Position numbers and translations under genes: made by a program. Under the pieces are notes generated by a model, which had not been told where the DNA came from, did not search any database, and worked only from the letters and a program-made list of their open reading frames with translations. A DNA stretch of 12,736 nucleotides from Candidatus Troglogloeales bacterium (GTDB taxonomy: Bacteria > Nitrospirota > Nitrospiria > SBBL01 > SBBT01), in contig SBBT01000185.1 of assembly GCA_005239595.1 (NCBI GenBank), forward strand, positions 1-12,736, given 5' to 3'. Positions 1 to 6,369 of the stretch are shown here, in pieces (within the stretch, counting starts at the first letter, position 1; every line of letters starts with the position of its first letter).

Positions 1-1229
1 ATCCAGAAGGAAAACCAGAATAGATTGCTTAAACCTTTTGTTATTACAAAGACCGGCGAGGAGTAGGTCGCACCACGTTTCAAGGTATCATACGCTCCAC
101 TACTATCGTCTCCTAAAAACAATACATGCTTTTTCCATACGACCTTAAAGAAGCCAGAAGGATCCTGCCGCATCCACTCCCTCCCCCACAGGTATCCCAG
201 TTTAGATCGTTCAAGTTCTGTATAACCTGTAAATTTGCGCGCACCCTCAGGTGTAAAACCACCGGTAGCCAATGGGTTATTCGCGCGGTAGAAGACATCA
301 CCGCCATTTGTGGAGACAGGCACCATCTCTCCGAATACCTCATAATTACGGAGACTCCAGGGCACAATGATCAGCGCCATCCCGACTGTAAAAAACAAAA
401 TTCGTATGATATCACGACGCCACTCTCTCGGCTGCAAAAGCATCAACACCATCAGAACCGATGGAAATAACATGTACGATGGCTGCACCAGTGCGGTATA
501 ACCCATGAGAGCGCCGCCGGCTGCTGTTTTTAACCAGCTGACGGTTCCACTCATCGCTCCCATTCTCTCTCGCAGGTAAAGCCACACCGCGAAGGTAAAC
601 AACGTCACAATAACCAACTCCTTTGCCCCCGCCACACCCGAGGAGGTAATGTAGTTGGGCCATATCATCAGTACCAAAGTGGCCATGCGGGCGGCTGCTC
701 TACCTACGACAAGCAGGGAAAGCTTCCACACGGCCAGAACGCTGGCTGCAAAAAAGACCAGGTGCAGAAGTGTCGGCACCCATTCCTTGACACCGAAAAT
801 CAGAAAGAAAGAATAGAACAGAAACGGATATCCTGGCGCCCAAAAAGCACGTTCTCCCTTCGCATCCATATAGATGTCAGTCTCCAACAACCGGCGGGCG
901 ATGTCGAATTGGACCATCCCATCGGAAAGGAGTGGGGCCGGGAATAGGACAATCCACGCAAGTCGCAGCAGAATGCCCCCCATAATGACTAAAAAAAGCC
1001 ATACACGCGCAGGCACCCGCACAAGCTGCGAAGCCACGTCCAGCAACCTGGCTCCAATCTCCTCCCGAAAGTGCCAAGCGCAAAAAGAACCACCCAGAAG
1101 ACCGGCGATCCCAATAATGTTGGCACCTCCCTCACCGACGCTTAATGCCCAGCCTCGGTAGAAGATGCTGTACATCGCATATATGGCTAAAAAACCAAGT
1201 GTACTCCACATACCCCGCACTAAAAGCAA
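1..1229 (-). CDS. GT39-type membrane glycosyltransferase (partial, C-terminus beyond left edge)
   Basis: An uninterrupted minus-strand frame of 409 codons runs from a TTG at 1229 to the window edge with no stop. An in-frame TAA at 1233-1235 blocks any earlier start, and AGGAGG at 1236-1241 lies 6 bases before the TTG; GTG at 1220 and ATG at 1211 are worse placed. The protein is strongly hydrophobic with about 8 or more membrane segments. After the first segments a loop carries acidic residues D103 and D109 followed by a WAPGYPF motif (130-136), as in the PMT_2/GT39 GT-C fold family. Further on are a GYTALVQP segment, a WSLRNYEVFG motif, and STNGGDVF followed by RANNP (about 306-319), all typical of this family. 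Such enzymes move a sugar from a polyprenyl-phosphate donor at the outer face of the inner membrane to a protein, lipid or glycan. The acceptor cannot be told. It is divergent from the tRNA/tol block. Family assignment is confident, substrate unknown. Confidence 0.85.
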   Translation of the reverse strand, partial: MLLVRGMWSTLGFLAIYAMYSIFYRGWALSVGEGGANIIGIAGLLGGSFCAWHFREEIGARLLDVASQLVRVPARVWLFLVIMGGILLRLAWIVLFPAPLLSDGMVQFDIARRLLETDIYMDAKGERAFWAPGYPFLFYSFFLIFGVKEWVPTLLHLVFFAASVLAVWKLSLLVVGRAAARMATLVLMIWPNYITSSGVAGAKELVIVTLFTFAVWLYLRERMGAMSGTVSWLKTAAGGALMGYTALVQPSYMLFPSVLMVLMLLQPREWRRDIIRILFFTVGMALIIVPWSLRNYEVFGEMVPVSTNGGDVFYRANNPLATGGFTPEGARKFTGYTELERSKLGYLWGREWMRQDPSGFFKVVWKKHVLFLGDDSSGAYDTLKRGATYSSPVFVITKGLSNLFWFSFW

Positions 1230-1235
1230 CCGTTA

Positions 1236-1241
1236 CCTCCT
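1236..1241 (-). promoter_or_regulatory. Ribosome binding site fixing the TTG start of the glycosyltransferase gene
   Basis: The minus strand reads AGGAGG here, a full Shine-Dalgarno match 6 bases before TTG at 1229. The only other starts nearby (GTG at 1220, ATG at 1211) would be 15 and 24 bases away. Confidence 0.75.
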
Positions 1242-1269
1242 AGATAAAAAATGCTGATCTTTCAACCAT

Positions 1270-1280
1270 CGAAAATCGGG
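1270..1280 (-). repeat. Copy 1 of an 11-base box (CCCGATTTTCG) beside the glycosyltransferase -10
   Basis: On the minus strand this box begins 3 bases after the -10 TATATA. The same 11 bases occur on the plus strand at 1403-1413, so the two copies form an inverted repeat around the divergent promoters. It may be an operator or a shared initially transcribed sequence; function is not known. Confidence 0.6.
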
Positions 1281-1283
1281 GAC

Positions 1284-1312
1284 TATATACGCTAGCGCAT
1301 CGGTAGTGTCAA
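1284..1312 (-). promoter_or_regulatory. Sigma70-type promoter for the glycosyltransferase gene
   Basis: On the minus strand a perfect TTGACA (-35, 1307-1312) is followed after 17 bases by TATATA (-10, 1284-1289). The expected transcription start is near 1277, giving a leader of about 48 bases before the TTG start. A GCTAGC palindrome sits inside the spacer (1291-1296). Predicted from consensus only. Confidence 0.65.
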
Positions 1313-1340
1313 GGCGTCTGTCTGTCTCTGGACATCTTCA

Positions 1341-1370
1341 TTGACGATTATATAAACCGTTGAACATTAT
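1341..1370 (+). promoter_or_regulatory. Possible second, upstream promoter for the tRNA-tol block
   Basis: TTGACG (1341-1346) and CATTAT (1365-1370) are separated by 18 bases. It would form a tandem pair with the stronger promoter just downstream, whose -35 begins at 1370. The -10 matches the consensus at four of six bases, so this is a weak call. Confidence 0.3.
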
Positions 1371-1398
1371 TGACAAACCATACGAGTGGTTGTAATCT
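1370..1398 (+). promoter_or_regulatory. Sigma70-type promoter for tRNA-Val/tRNA-Asp and probably tolQ onwards
   Basis: A perfect TTGACA (1370-1375) is followed after exactly 17 bases by TAATCT (1393-1398). Transcription would begin near 1405, about 55 bases before tRNA-Val. No hairpin followed by a T-run is seen between the tRNAs and tolQ, so reading through into the tol operon is plausible. Confidence 0.65.
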
Positions 1399-1402
1399 AC
1401 AG

Positions 1403-1413
1403 CCCGATTTTCG
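1403..1413 (+). repeat. Copy 2 of the 11-base box (CCCGATTTTCG) beside the tRNA/tol -10
   Basis: It begins 4 bases after the -10 TAATCT and is identical to the minus-strand copy at 1270-1280. This copy can also fold locally as a 5-base-pair hairpin with a 3-base loop (CCCGA 1403-1407, TCGGG 1411-1415), although the predicted transcription start lies inside it. Confidence 0.6.
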
Positions 1414-1459
1414 GGATGCTGGATAAGGGGAGAAATTCTAACATCACGGGATGAACAAG

Positions 1460-1532
1460 GGGCGGATAGCTCAGTTGGGAGAGCGTCGGCCTTACAAGCC
1501 GAAGGTCACAGGTTCGATCCCTGTTCCGCCTA
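1460..1532 (+). tRNA. tRNA-Val (anticodon TAC)
   Basis: A full cloverleaf can be drawn: acceptor strand 1460-1466 with 1525-1531 (the first pair is a G-U wobble), D arm 1469-1484, anticodon stem 1486-1490/1498-1502 with loop 1491-1497, anticodon TAC at 1493-1495, T arm 1508-1524 with the TTCGATC loop, and discriminator A1532. The CCA end is not encoded, so it must be added by the CCA-adding enzyme. It decodes GUA and, with modification, other valine codons. Confidence 0.96.
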
Positions 1533-1552
1533 CGAAATGGTGTTATCAGGAC

Positions 1553-1629
1553 GGGGCCGTAGTTCAGCTGGTTAGAACGCCGGCCTGTCACGCCGGAAGT
1601 CGCGAGTTCGATCCTCGTCGGCCCCGCCA
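1553..1629 (+). tRNA. tRNA-Asp (anticodon GTC), CCA encoded
   Basis: The acceptor stem 1553-1559/1619-1625 pairs perfectly. The D arm spans 1562-1578, the anticodon stem 1580-1584/1592-1596, with anticodon GTC at 1587-1589, and the T arm 1602-1618. The discriminator is G1626, and CCA is encoded at 1627-1629, unlike the tRNA-Val 20 bases upstream. The two are surely co-transcribed, and tolQ begins 51 bases after the CCA. Confidence 0.97.
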
Positions 1630-1680
1630 CGTAACGCCTCTTTTTATCCATCTTCCCATCTATTTTCAGGGAGGAACATT

Positions 1681-2400
1681 GTGTCTCCTGTAAGTGCCAA
1701 TCTTTCCCCTTCTGTGGTTGATCTGGTTCTCTCTGCCGGGGTTGTCCCAAAAACTGTCTTGATCGTCCTTCTATGCGCTTCTGTCGCTTCGTGGGCCATT
1801 ATCGGCTACAAAACAACCGTCTTTTTAAAGGCCGAGGCCTCCAATCACCGCTTCTTGGCTTTTTTCTCTAAAACAGAACGCCTGGAGGAAGTTCAGAAAG
1901 AGGTTTTAAAACCAGATGCGGGGCCGATGACGATGATGGTTCGGTCCCTCTTTGAGAAGTTAGACCGCGTTGTTGAGCTAAAAAACGGCTTGTCCTGTCC
2001 GGAGGATCGTCCAATCGACATAAAAAGCCTTGAGCGCGTTATCCAAAGCGGGATACAGGATGAAATCGCGCATATAGAACGTTATCTCCATTTTCTGGCG
2101 ACCGTGGGGAACACGGCCCCTTTTGTCGGATTATTCGGGACGGTCTGGGGAATCATGGATGCCTTTCAGGAGATCGGCCTCCAGGGAACACCCAACATTG
2201 CCGTCGTCGCCCCGGGGATGGCAGAGGCGCTCATTGCCACTGCCGCCGGTCTGCTGGTCGCCATTCCCGCTGTCGTCGCATATAATATCTTCGTCAATAA
2301 GTTGAGAAAAATGGAGGTGCAGCTCCAGGTTTTCGCGGCGGAGATCATCGGTCTGATCGAAGAGAGAATACCCCATCCCGCCGTGCTCAATCTCTCTTAA
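1681..2400 (+). CDS. tolQ: TolQ, proton-channel subunit of the Tol-Pal motor
   Basis: TolQ is an inner-membrane protein of the MotA/TolQ/ExbB family. It forms the proton channel with TolR and energises TolA for outer-membrane constriction and lipid balance during division. The 239 residues match the usual length of about 230. A first membrane segment lies at about 24-44, a cytoplasmic loop at about 50-134, and two further segments at about 136-158 and 175-205. The signature region runs from TVGNTAPFVGLFGTVWG (141-157) to EALIATAAGLL with AIPAVVAYN (182-202); T145 and T187 correspond to the threonines lining the channel in E. coli TolQ. The start is GTG at 1681, with AGGGAGG at 1668-1674 six bases upstream. 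It heads the operon, and tolR follows 12 bases after its stop. ExbB is the only serious alternative, and the tolB-pal context excludes it. Confidence 0.96.
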   Translation: MSPVSANLSPSVVDLVLSAGVVPKTVLIVLLCASVASWAIIGYKTTVFLKAEASNHRFLAFFSKTERLEEVQKEVLKPDAGPMTMMVRSLFEKLDRVVELKNGLSCPEDRPIDIKSLERVIQSGIQDEIAHIERYLHFLATVGNTAPFVGLFGTVWGIMDAFQEIGLQGTPNIAVVAPGMAEALIATAAGLLVAIPAVVAYNIFVNKLRKMEVQLQVFAAEIIGLIEERIPHPAVLNLS

Positions 2401-2412
2401 AGGACGTTCTAA

Positions 2413-2835
2413 ATGATGGGACCTTCAGGTCATAACCGACGCTTGATGTCGGAGATCAACATCATACCGCTGGTCGATGTGGTACTGGTTCTGCTGGTCA
2501 TTTTTATGATTACCGCCCCGCTTCTCTACCGGGGAATCGATGTAAAACTTCCGCAGGCGGCAACCAACACCGCTCAGGCGGAAGAGAGGAAAGTGCTCAC
2601 AATTCAGAAGAACAGGTCGGTCTATCTGGATGAAGAAAAGGTCGCTTTTAATCGTTTGAAAGAGCGGCTCAATGTTTTAAAAGCGGCCTCCCCTAACCTC
2701 TCCATTTATCTTCGCGCCGATCGAGAGGTCCCCTACGGAACGGTGGTTCAGGTAATGGATTGGGTCAAGCAGGCAGGGGTTGATCGGCTCGGTATCGTGA
2801 CAGAGCCGCTTGTAAAAGAGCTCTCCGTAAGATAA
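2413..2835 (+). CDS. tolR: TolR, ExbD/TolR-family stator subunit
   Basis: TolR is the single-span partner of TolQ that carries the proton-responsive aspartate and binds peptidoglycan through its periplasmic domain. At 140 residues it has the normal family length. A short cytoplasmic N-terminus (1-14) is followed by the conserved INIIPLVDVVLVLLVIFM segment (15-32), in which D22 is the equivalent of the essential membrane Asp of E. coli TolR (D23). The periplasmic ExbD fold spans about 45-135. AAGGA at 2400-2404 precedes ATG 2413 by 8 bases; the next codon is also ATG (2416), so either could be used. It sits between tolQ (12-base gap) and tolA (19-base gap). Confidence 0.95.
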   Translation: MMGPSGHNRRLMSEINIIPLVDVVLVLLVIFMITAPLLYRGIDVKLPQAATNTAQAEERKVLTIQKNRSVYLDEEKVAFNRLKERLNVLKAASPNLSIYLRADREVPYGTVVQVMDWVKQAGVDRLGIVTEPLVKELSVR

Positions 2836-2854
2836 TAGGAGACCCTATCTTTCT

Positions 2855-3625
2855 ATGACATTGGCAGCCCGATGGCGTTTATCAGAGAGATGGTTCGGCT
2901 TAAACCGCATGGTCGCGCTTTCCTTGCTTTTACATCTTCTGGTTTTATCCCTCTCTCTGACCGTCAGGAAGGGACCTCCCCTTCAGTACCAGTATCATGT
3001 CACGCTTCTCCCTAAGGAAAACCGTCTGGCACGGGCACCGCTACCAGCAGCACCAAACACCCCATCGCTTCCCAAGAGGGATATCACCCCCACAAATCCG
3101 CCTGCCGCGAAAAACGACGCTCCTGCTGTTTTAAAGAAAACGGCAGTCATGGGAAAACAGATAGAGAAGGCTGCGCTGCCGGCTTCGCTTCCCCTCGCGC
3201 CAAAGATGAAAGGGAACCCCCTTTCATCCAAAATACGTCCCGAACCGGTCCCAAAAGACGGCGTTGAAGAAGGCCCAAAAGAGGCTGGGCCCAAAGAGGT
3301 TGAAACGGAAGGCCATATTTCAACCGGCCAGGCATCATTTAAGTTTCCGTATTATCTTCAGAGCATAGAAAACAAGATCAGTGGAAAATGGATACCTCCG
3401 TTTGCGCACCAAGCGGGAAGGAAGGTCAGTGCTGTGGTGCGATTTACGGTAAAGAAAAACGGTGCCATTGAATTGATTGAGGTGGAGACTCCCTCCGGAA
3501 ATAATTTTTTCGATGAAGCCGCCATGCGGGCGATTTACGGGGCCAACCCACTTCCACCGCTTCCGCGTGGTTTCCCGGAAGATACGCTGATGGTGCATTT
3601 CACTTTTATTACCCACGAAGGATAG
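2855..3625 (+). CDS. tolA: TolA/TonB-type periplasm-spanning energy transducer
   Basis: This protein should carry motion from TolQR across the periplasm to TolB/Pal. It has 256 residues: a cytoplasmic stretch, one membrane helix (about 19-37) with the S-x3-H pair (S23, H27) found in both TonB and TolA, and a Pro/Ala/Lys/Glu-rich linker (about 55-155). A C-terminal TonB-fold domain follows (about 163-254), with GKWIPPF, VVRFTVKKNGAI and a DEAAMRAI helix. The linker is far shorter than the long helical domain II of E. coli TolA (421 residues), and the C-terminal domain looks TonB-like, so annotation pipelines may call it 'TonB family protein'. Position between tolR and tolB supports the TolA role. 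AGGAG at 2837-2841 is 13 bases before ATG 2855, a rather long spacing, but no closer in-frame start exists. Confidence 0.85.
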   Translation: MTLAARWRLSERWFGLNRMVALSLLLHLLVLSLSLTVRKGPPLQYQYHVTLLPKENRLARAPLPAAPNTPSLPKRDITPTNPPAAKNDAPAVLKKTAVMGKQIEKAALPASLPLAPKMKGNPLSSKIRPEPVPKDGVEEGPKEAGPKEVETEGHISTGQASFKFPYYLQSIENKISGKWIPPFAHQAGRKVSAVVRFTVKKNGAIELIEVETPSGNNFFDEAAMRAIYGANPLPPLPRGFPEDTLMVHFTFITHEG

Positions 3626-3630
3626 ACCGA

Positions 3631-4947
3631 TTGAAGACGAGAAGTTCTGGCAGCCTGTTTTTCTTTGTGATGATGGTTCTCCTCCTTGAGGCCGCTACAT
3701 CGACTAACGCCGCACCCGATGTTTTTCTAGAGGCAAGTCGCTTAGGTCATGAAAAGATCTCTTTAATGATCGTCCCCTTTGAGGGGGCCAAAGGACATGA
3801 GGCACAGCTTAAACTCGCGCAAACCGTTTTTTATGACGATTTGATCCGTTCGGAGGTGTTTCATCTGCTGGAAGACAACAAGCAAATTCCACTTGTTGTA
3901 TCGGGCGGCTTGCCGGATGCGGAAACCATTTCGAAGGCACACCGCGCGGGGGTTTCGGTATTGGCATGGGCCAAACTTTATTTTCTGAACAATGAGTGGA
4001 CAATGGAAAGCATCGCCTATGAGACAAACAAAGGGGAGCAGGTAGTCGGGCTAAAAACCAGCGGGAACGAAAAATCAATCCGGGCGATGGCGCACCGCTT
4101 CTCGGACAAGCTCATCTGGCATTTTACAGGTGAGCCAGGAACTGCGGGGACCAAGATCGCCTATATTTCAGACTTAACGGGCCAAAAAGAGATTTATCTG
4201 ATCGATTATGACGGGGCGAATGAAACGCGCATCACGGGAGACCGGAGCATCATTCTCTCTCCACGATGGTCGTACGACGCCAAGCTGATCGGTTACACCT
4301 CCTACCGGACAGGGACGCCAGAGGTCTATTTCTTGAACCTGGAAAGTGGACAGAGGGAGCGGAAAATTTCTTTCTCGGGGCTGACCTTCCCTCCGTCGTG
4401 GTCTCCGGTGGGAAACCTGATCGCATTCGCAAGCACAAAAGATGGGAACGCTGAAATCTACACGATGCGGCCTGATGGAGAAGGGTTGAAACGGCTTACA
4501 TTCAACGGCGCAGACGACCTCTCTCCCAGCTGGTCTGCGGCGGGAAATCAGATCGCTTTTACGTCCGACCGGGGGGGAAGCCCCCAAATCTACCTCATGG
4601 ATATGGAAGGGACCAATGTACAACGTCTGACATTCGGAGGAAATTATAACACCGCCCCCGCTTGGTCACCCAAGGGGGACTGGATCGCATACACCTGTCG
4701 GAACGAAGAGAGGTGGCAGAAAATCTGTTTGATCCGCGCGGACGGCTCGCAGGTTGTACAGATTACCGAAAATGGCCGCTGGGACGATGAGTCCCCTTCC
4801 TGGGCAGCAAACGCCAAAAGTCTGGCCTTCACATCCAATCGCACGGGAAAGAACCAGATTTATACCATTCGCGCCGACGGAACAGGACTGACTCGTTTGA
4901 CATCCAATGGGGCAAACAACCGAAGTCCGTCATGGTCGCCGCGTTAG
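3631..4947 (+). CDS. tolB: TolB, periplasmic beta-propeller of the Tol-Pal system
   Basis: TolB is the periplasmic partner of Pal and TolA; it competes with peptidoglycan for Pal and helps Pal move to the division site. The 438 residues match the family (about 430). A Sec signal peptide (1-27; Lys/Arg start, FFFVMMVLLL core, likely cut after TNA27) is followed by the N-terminal alpha/beta domain (about 30-165) and a six-bladed PD40 propeller (about 170-438). The blades repeat the pattern SPSWS...IAFTSDR...IYLMDxxGxxxxRLT. The start is TTG at 3631: AAGGA at 3618-3622 is 8 bases upstream, and the first internal ATGs lie inside the signal peptide core. It follows tolA by 5 bases. A run of seven G (4571-4577) lies in one blade, in frame. 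Confidence 0.96.
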   Translation: MKTRSSGSLFFFVMMVLLLEAATSTNAAPDVFLEASRLGHEKISLMIVPFEGAKGHEAQLKLAQTVFYDDLIRSEVFHLLEDNKQIPLVVSGGLPDAETISKAHRAGVSVLAWAKLYFLNNEWTMESIAYETNKGEQVVGLKTSGNEKSIRAMAHRFSDKLIWHFTGEPGTAGTKIAYISDLTGQKEIYLIDYDGANETRITGDRSIILSPRWSYDAKLIGYTSYRTGTPEVYFLNLESGQRERKISFSGLTFPPSWSPVGNLIAFASTKDGNAEIYTMRPDGEGLKRLTFNGADDLSPSWSAAGNQIAFTSDRGGSPQIYLMDMEGTNVQRLTFGGNYNTAPAWSPKGDWIAYTCRNEERWQKICLIRADGSQVVQITENGRWDDESPSWAANAKSLAFTSNRTGKNQIYTIRADGTGLTRLTSNGANNRSPSWSPR

Positions 4948-4970
4948 CAAAAACAAACATAGGAGGTTTT

Positions 4971-5552
4971 ATGAAAAACATATTGCTCATCGGATTAAGT
5001 TTCATCCTTTTACAGGGAGGATGCGCCAAGCGTCTCGCGTCTTCCGTGAAGGGTACTGATCCATCGGGACCGACTGTGGCAGCATCTTCTCTCCGCCCGC
5101 CAAAGCTGACAGAAGAGAAAATGACGAGAGAGGTGCCGCTGATTCAGGAGTCAGAGATCGAGGTGCCGGTTCTGGCGCCGGCGCCAGAACCCGTGTCAGA
5201 GGCCAAGATGGCACAACTTACCGACATCTTCTTCGATTTTGACCAAGCCCTATTAAGTGACAGCGCCAAAACAACGCTGCAAAAGAATGCCGGCCTGATC
5301 AAGGGTCAAATTTCGCCCAAGACGATCCAGATTACGGGACACTCGGATGAGAGGGGAACCGAAGAATACAATCTGGCGTTGGGAGAGCGCAGAGCCAAAA
5401 TTGTAAAACGGTATCTCACGGCGCTGGGGGTCAATGCGCACCTTCTCCAGACGACCAGTCTCGGAGAAGAGGCCCCATTCTGCAATCAAGCGGAAGAGGG
5501 CTGTTGGAGTCAAAACCGGAGGGCGCACTTTAGTGTCCGTCCCCCTCAATAA
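4971..5552 (+). CDS. pal: Pal, peptidoglycan-associated outer-membrane lipoprotein
   Basis: Pal anchors the outer membrane to peptidoglycan and is the final receiver of the Tol motor. The start is ATG 4971, preceded by AGGAGG (4961-4966); an earlier in-frame ATG at 4932 overlaps tolB and would bury the signal peptide. The 193 residues begin with a short lipoprotein signal ending QGGC, with C18 as the probable lipidated cysteine; the Q at -3 departs from the usual L/V/A. A Pro/Ala-rich linker (about 20-80) leads to the OmpA-like domain (about 84-190). This domain has FFDFD, the peptidoglycan-binding GHSDERGTEEYNLALGERRA block (123-142), and a C-terminal QNRRAHFSV. Cysteines 171 and 178 may form a disulfide. 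The linker DNA contains a perfect 24-base palindrome (5168-5191). cpoB follows after 10 bases. Confidence 0.95.
   Translation: MKNILLIGLSFILLQGGCAKRLASSVKGTDPSGPTVAASSLRPPKLTEEKMTREVPLIQESEIEVPVLAPAPEPVSEAKMAQLTDIFFDFDQALLSDSAKTTLQKNAGLIKGQISPKTIQITGHSDERGTEEYNLALGERRAKIVKRYLTALGVNAHLLQTTSLGEEAPFCNQAEEGCWSQNRRAHFSVRPPQ
5168..5191. repeat. Perfect 24-base palindrome inside pal
   Basis: The arm GGTTCTGGCGCC (5168-5179) is followed at once by its exact reverse complement (5180-5191), with no spacer and no mismatch; the next bases outwards (C/C) do not pair. It lies in the part of pal encoding the Pro/Ala linker. Confidence 0.9.
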
Positions 5553-5562
5553 GGATGTTCCG

Positions 5563-6354
5563 ATGTGGCGTCTGACGGCGTTATGCGCGGTCTTGTCGGG
5601 CTGCGCCCTTCAGTCGAATCTGGTGGATATCGAAGAACATCTGGCGCGCATGGAACAACGTCAGCGGGGCATCGAAGGCCGCCTTAACCAGACCGAAAAG
5701 AATGTAAAAGGTCTCGCCTCCCTTGAACAAACCAGCGGTGAGATCCCTGACATGGTCATACGGGTAGACGGTCTTGAAACCGCGATACAGGTGCTGACCG
5801 GTCAGGTTGACGAAGGGCGGCATCTGACCTCGAATCTTGCGAAACAGGTGGAAGACCTCCGCTTTCAGAACGGGAAGCTCTTGAGCAAGCTCGCCTCTCT
5901 GGAGGCCCGCTTCGCGACCGTGGAGGAAAAAGAGGAGAGTGCAGGGGGACCTTTCCAAGAAGATGCAAACGGGCCGGCACTCACACCGACCGTGGCCTAT
6001 AATCTCTCTTATAACGATTACGTCAAAGGAAACTATGACCTAGCCATTTCCGGATTCTTTAATTTTATTCAGTACTATCCCAAGTCCACATTGATTTCAG
6101 AGGCAGTTTATTGGATTGCGGAGAGTTTCTACCATAAAAAATCGTATATGAAGGCCATCGAATTTTATGAAAAGGTGGAAAAAGAACATCCTAAAGCTGG
6201 AAAAATCGTTCCTGCCTTGCTGAAACAGGGTCTGGTCTATGCGGACATGGGGGACTTGCCAAAAGCCAGGCTTTATTTCAAGAAGGTGTTGGAGCAATAT
6301 CCCAACTCCAATGAGGCATCCTTGGCGAAGGAGAAGCTGGCAAAGCTTGGATAA
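5563..6354 (+). CDS. cpoB: CpoB/YbgF, Tol-associated TPR protein (lipoprotein form)
   Basis: CpoB links the Tol machine to peptidoglycan synthesis at the septum and binds TolA. The start is ATG 5563, with AAGGA at 5551-5555 seven bases upstream, straddling the pal stop; longer versions of the frame overlap pal and lack a signal. The 263 residues equal the E. coli length. The N-terminus is short and hydrophobic with a good lipobox, LSGC (C14), so it is predicted to be a lipoprotein; in E. coli CpoB is a soluble periplasmic protein. A coiled-coil, heptad-rich region follows (about 20-120), corresponding to the CpoB trimerisation segment. Three TPR-type repeats follow at about 145-262 (e.g. AYNLSYNDYVKGNYDLAI and AVYWIAESFYHKKSYMKAI). 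It closes the tol operon proper, and mutL starts 15 bases later. Confidence 0.92.
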   Translation: MWRLTALCAVLSGCALQSNLVDIEEHLARMEQRQRGIEGRLNQTEKNVKGLASLEQTSGEIPDMVIRVDGLETAIQVLTGQVDEGRHLTSNLAKQVEDLRFQNGKLLSKLASLEARFATVEEKEESAGGPFQEDANGPALTPTVAYNLSYNDYVKGNYDLAISGFFNFIQYYPKSTLISEAVYWIAESFYHKKSYMKAIEFYEKVEKEHPKAGKIVPALLKQGLVYADMGDLPKARLYFKKVLEQYPNSNEASLAKEKLAKLG

Positions 6355-6369
6355 GACAAGGAGAAAACA

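Noticed and set aside
126..1161. Several plus-strand open frames of 60-115 codons
   Set aside because: They lie opposite the continuous 409-codon minus-strand glycosyltransferase frame, have no recognisable motifs and no good ribosome sites.
1630..1650. T-run after tRNA-Asp considered as a terminator
   Set aside because: No GC-rich hairpin other than the tRNA itself precedes the CTCTTTTTATCC stretch.
1397..1750. Open frames on both strands across the two tRNA genes
   Set aside because: They read through well-formed tRNA cloverleaves; such chance frames are common over tRNA genes.
3270..3300. Direct repeat around GPKE codons in tolA
   Set aside because: It is two copies of a short linker unit, ordinary for TolA/TonB proline-lysine linkers.
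4932..4970. Longer N-terminus for Pal from ATG 4932
   Set aside because: It overlaps the end of tolB and puts 13 residues before the lipoprotein signal; AGGAGG at 4961-4966 points to ATG 4971.
5434..5562. Longer N-terminus for CpoB
   Set aside because: The extension lies in pal in another frame and hides the LSGC lipoprotein signal that starts properly at 5563.
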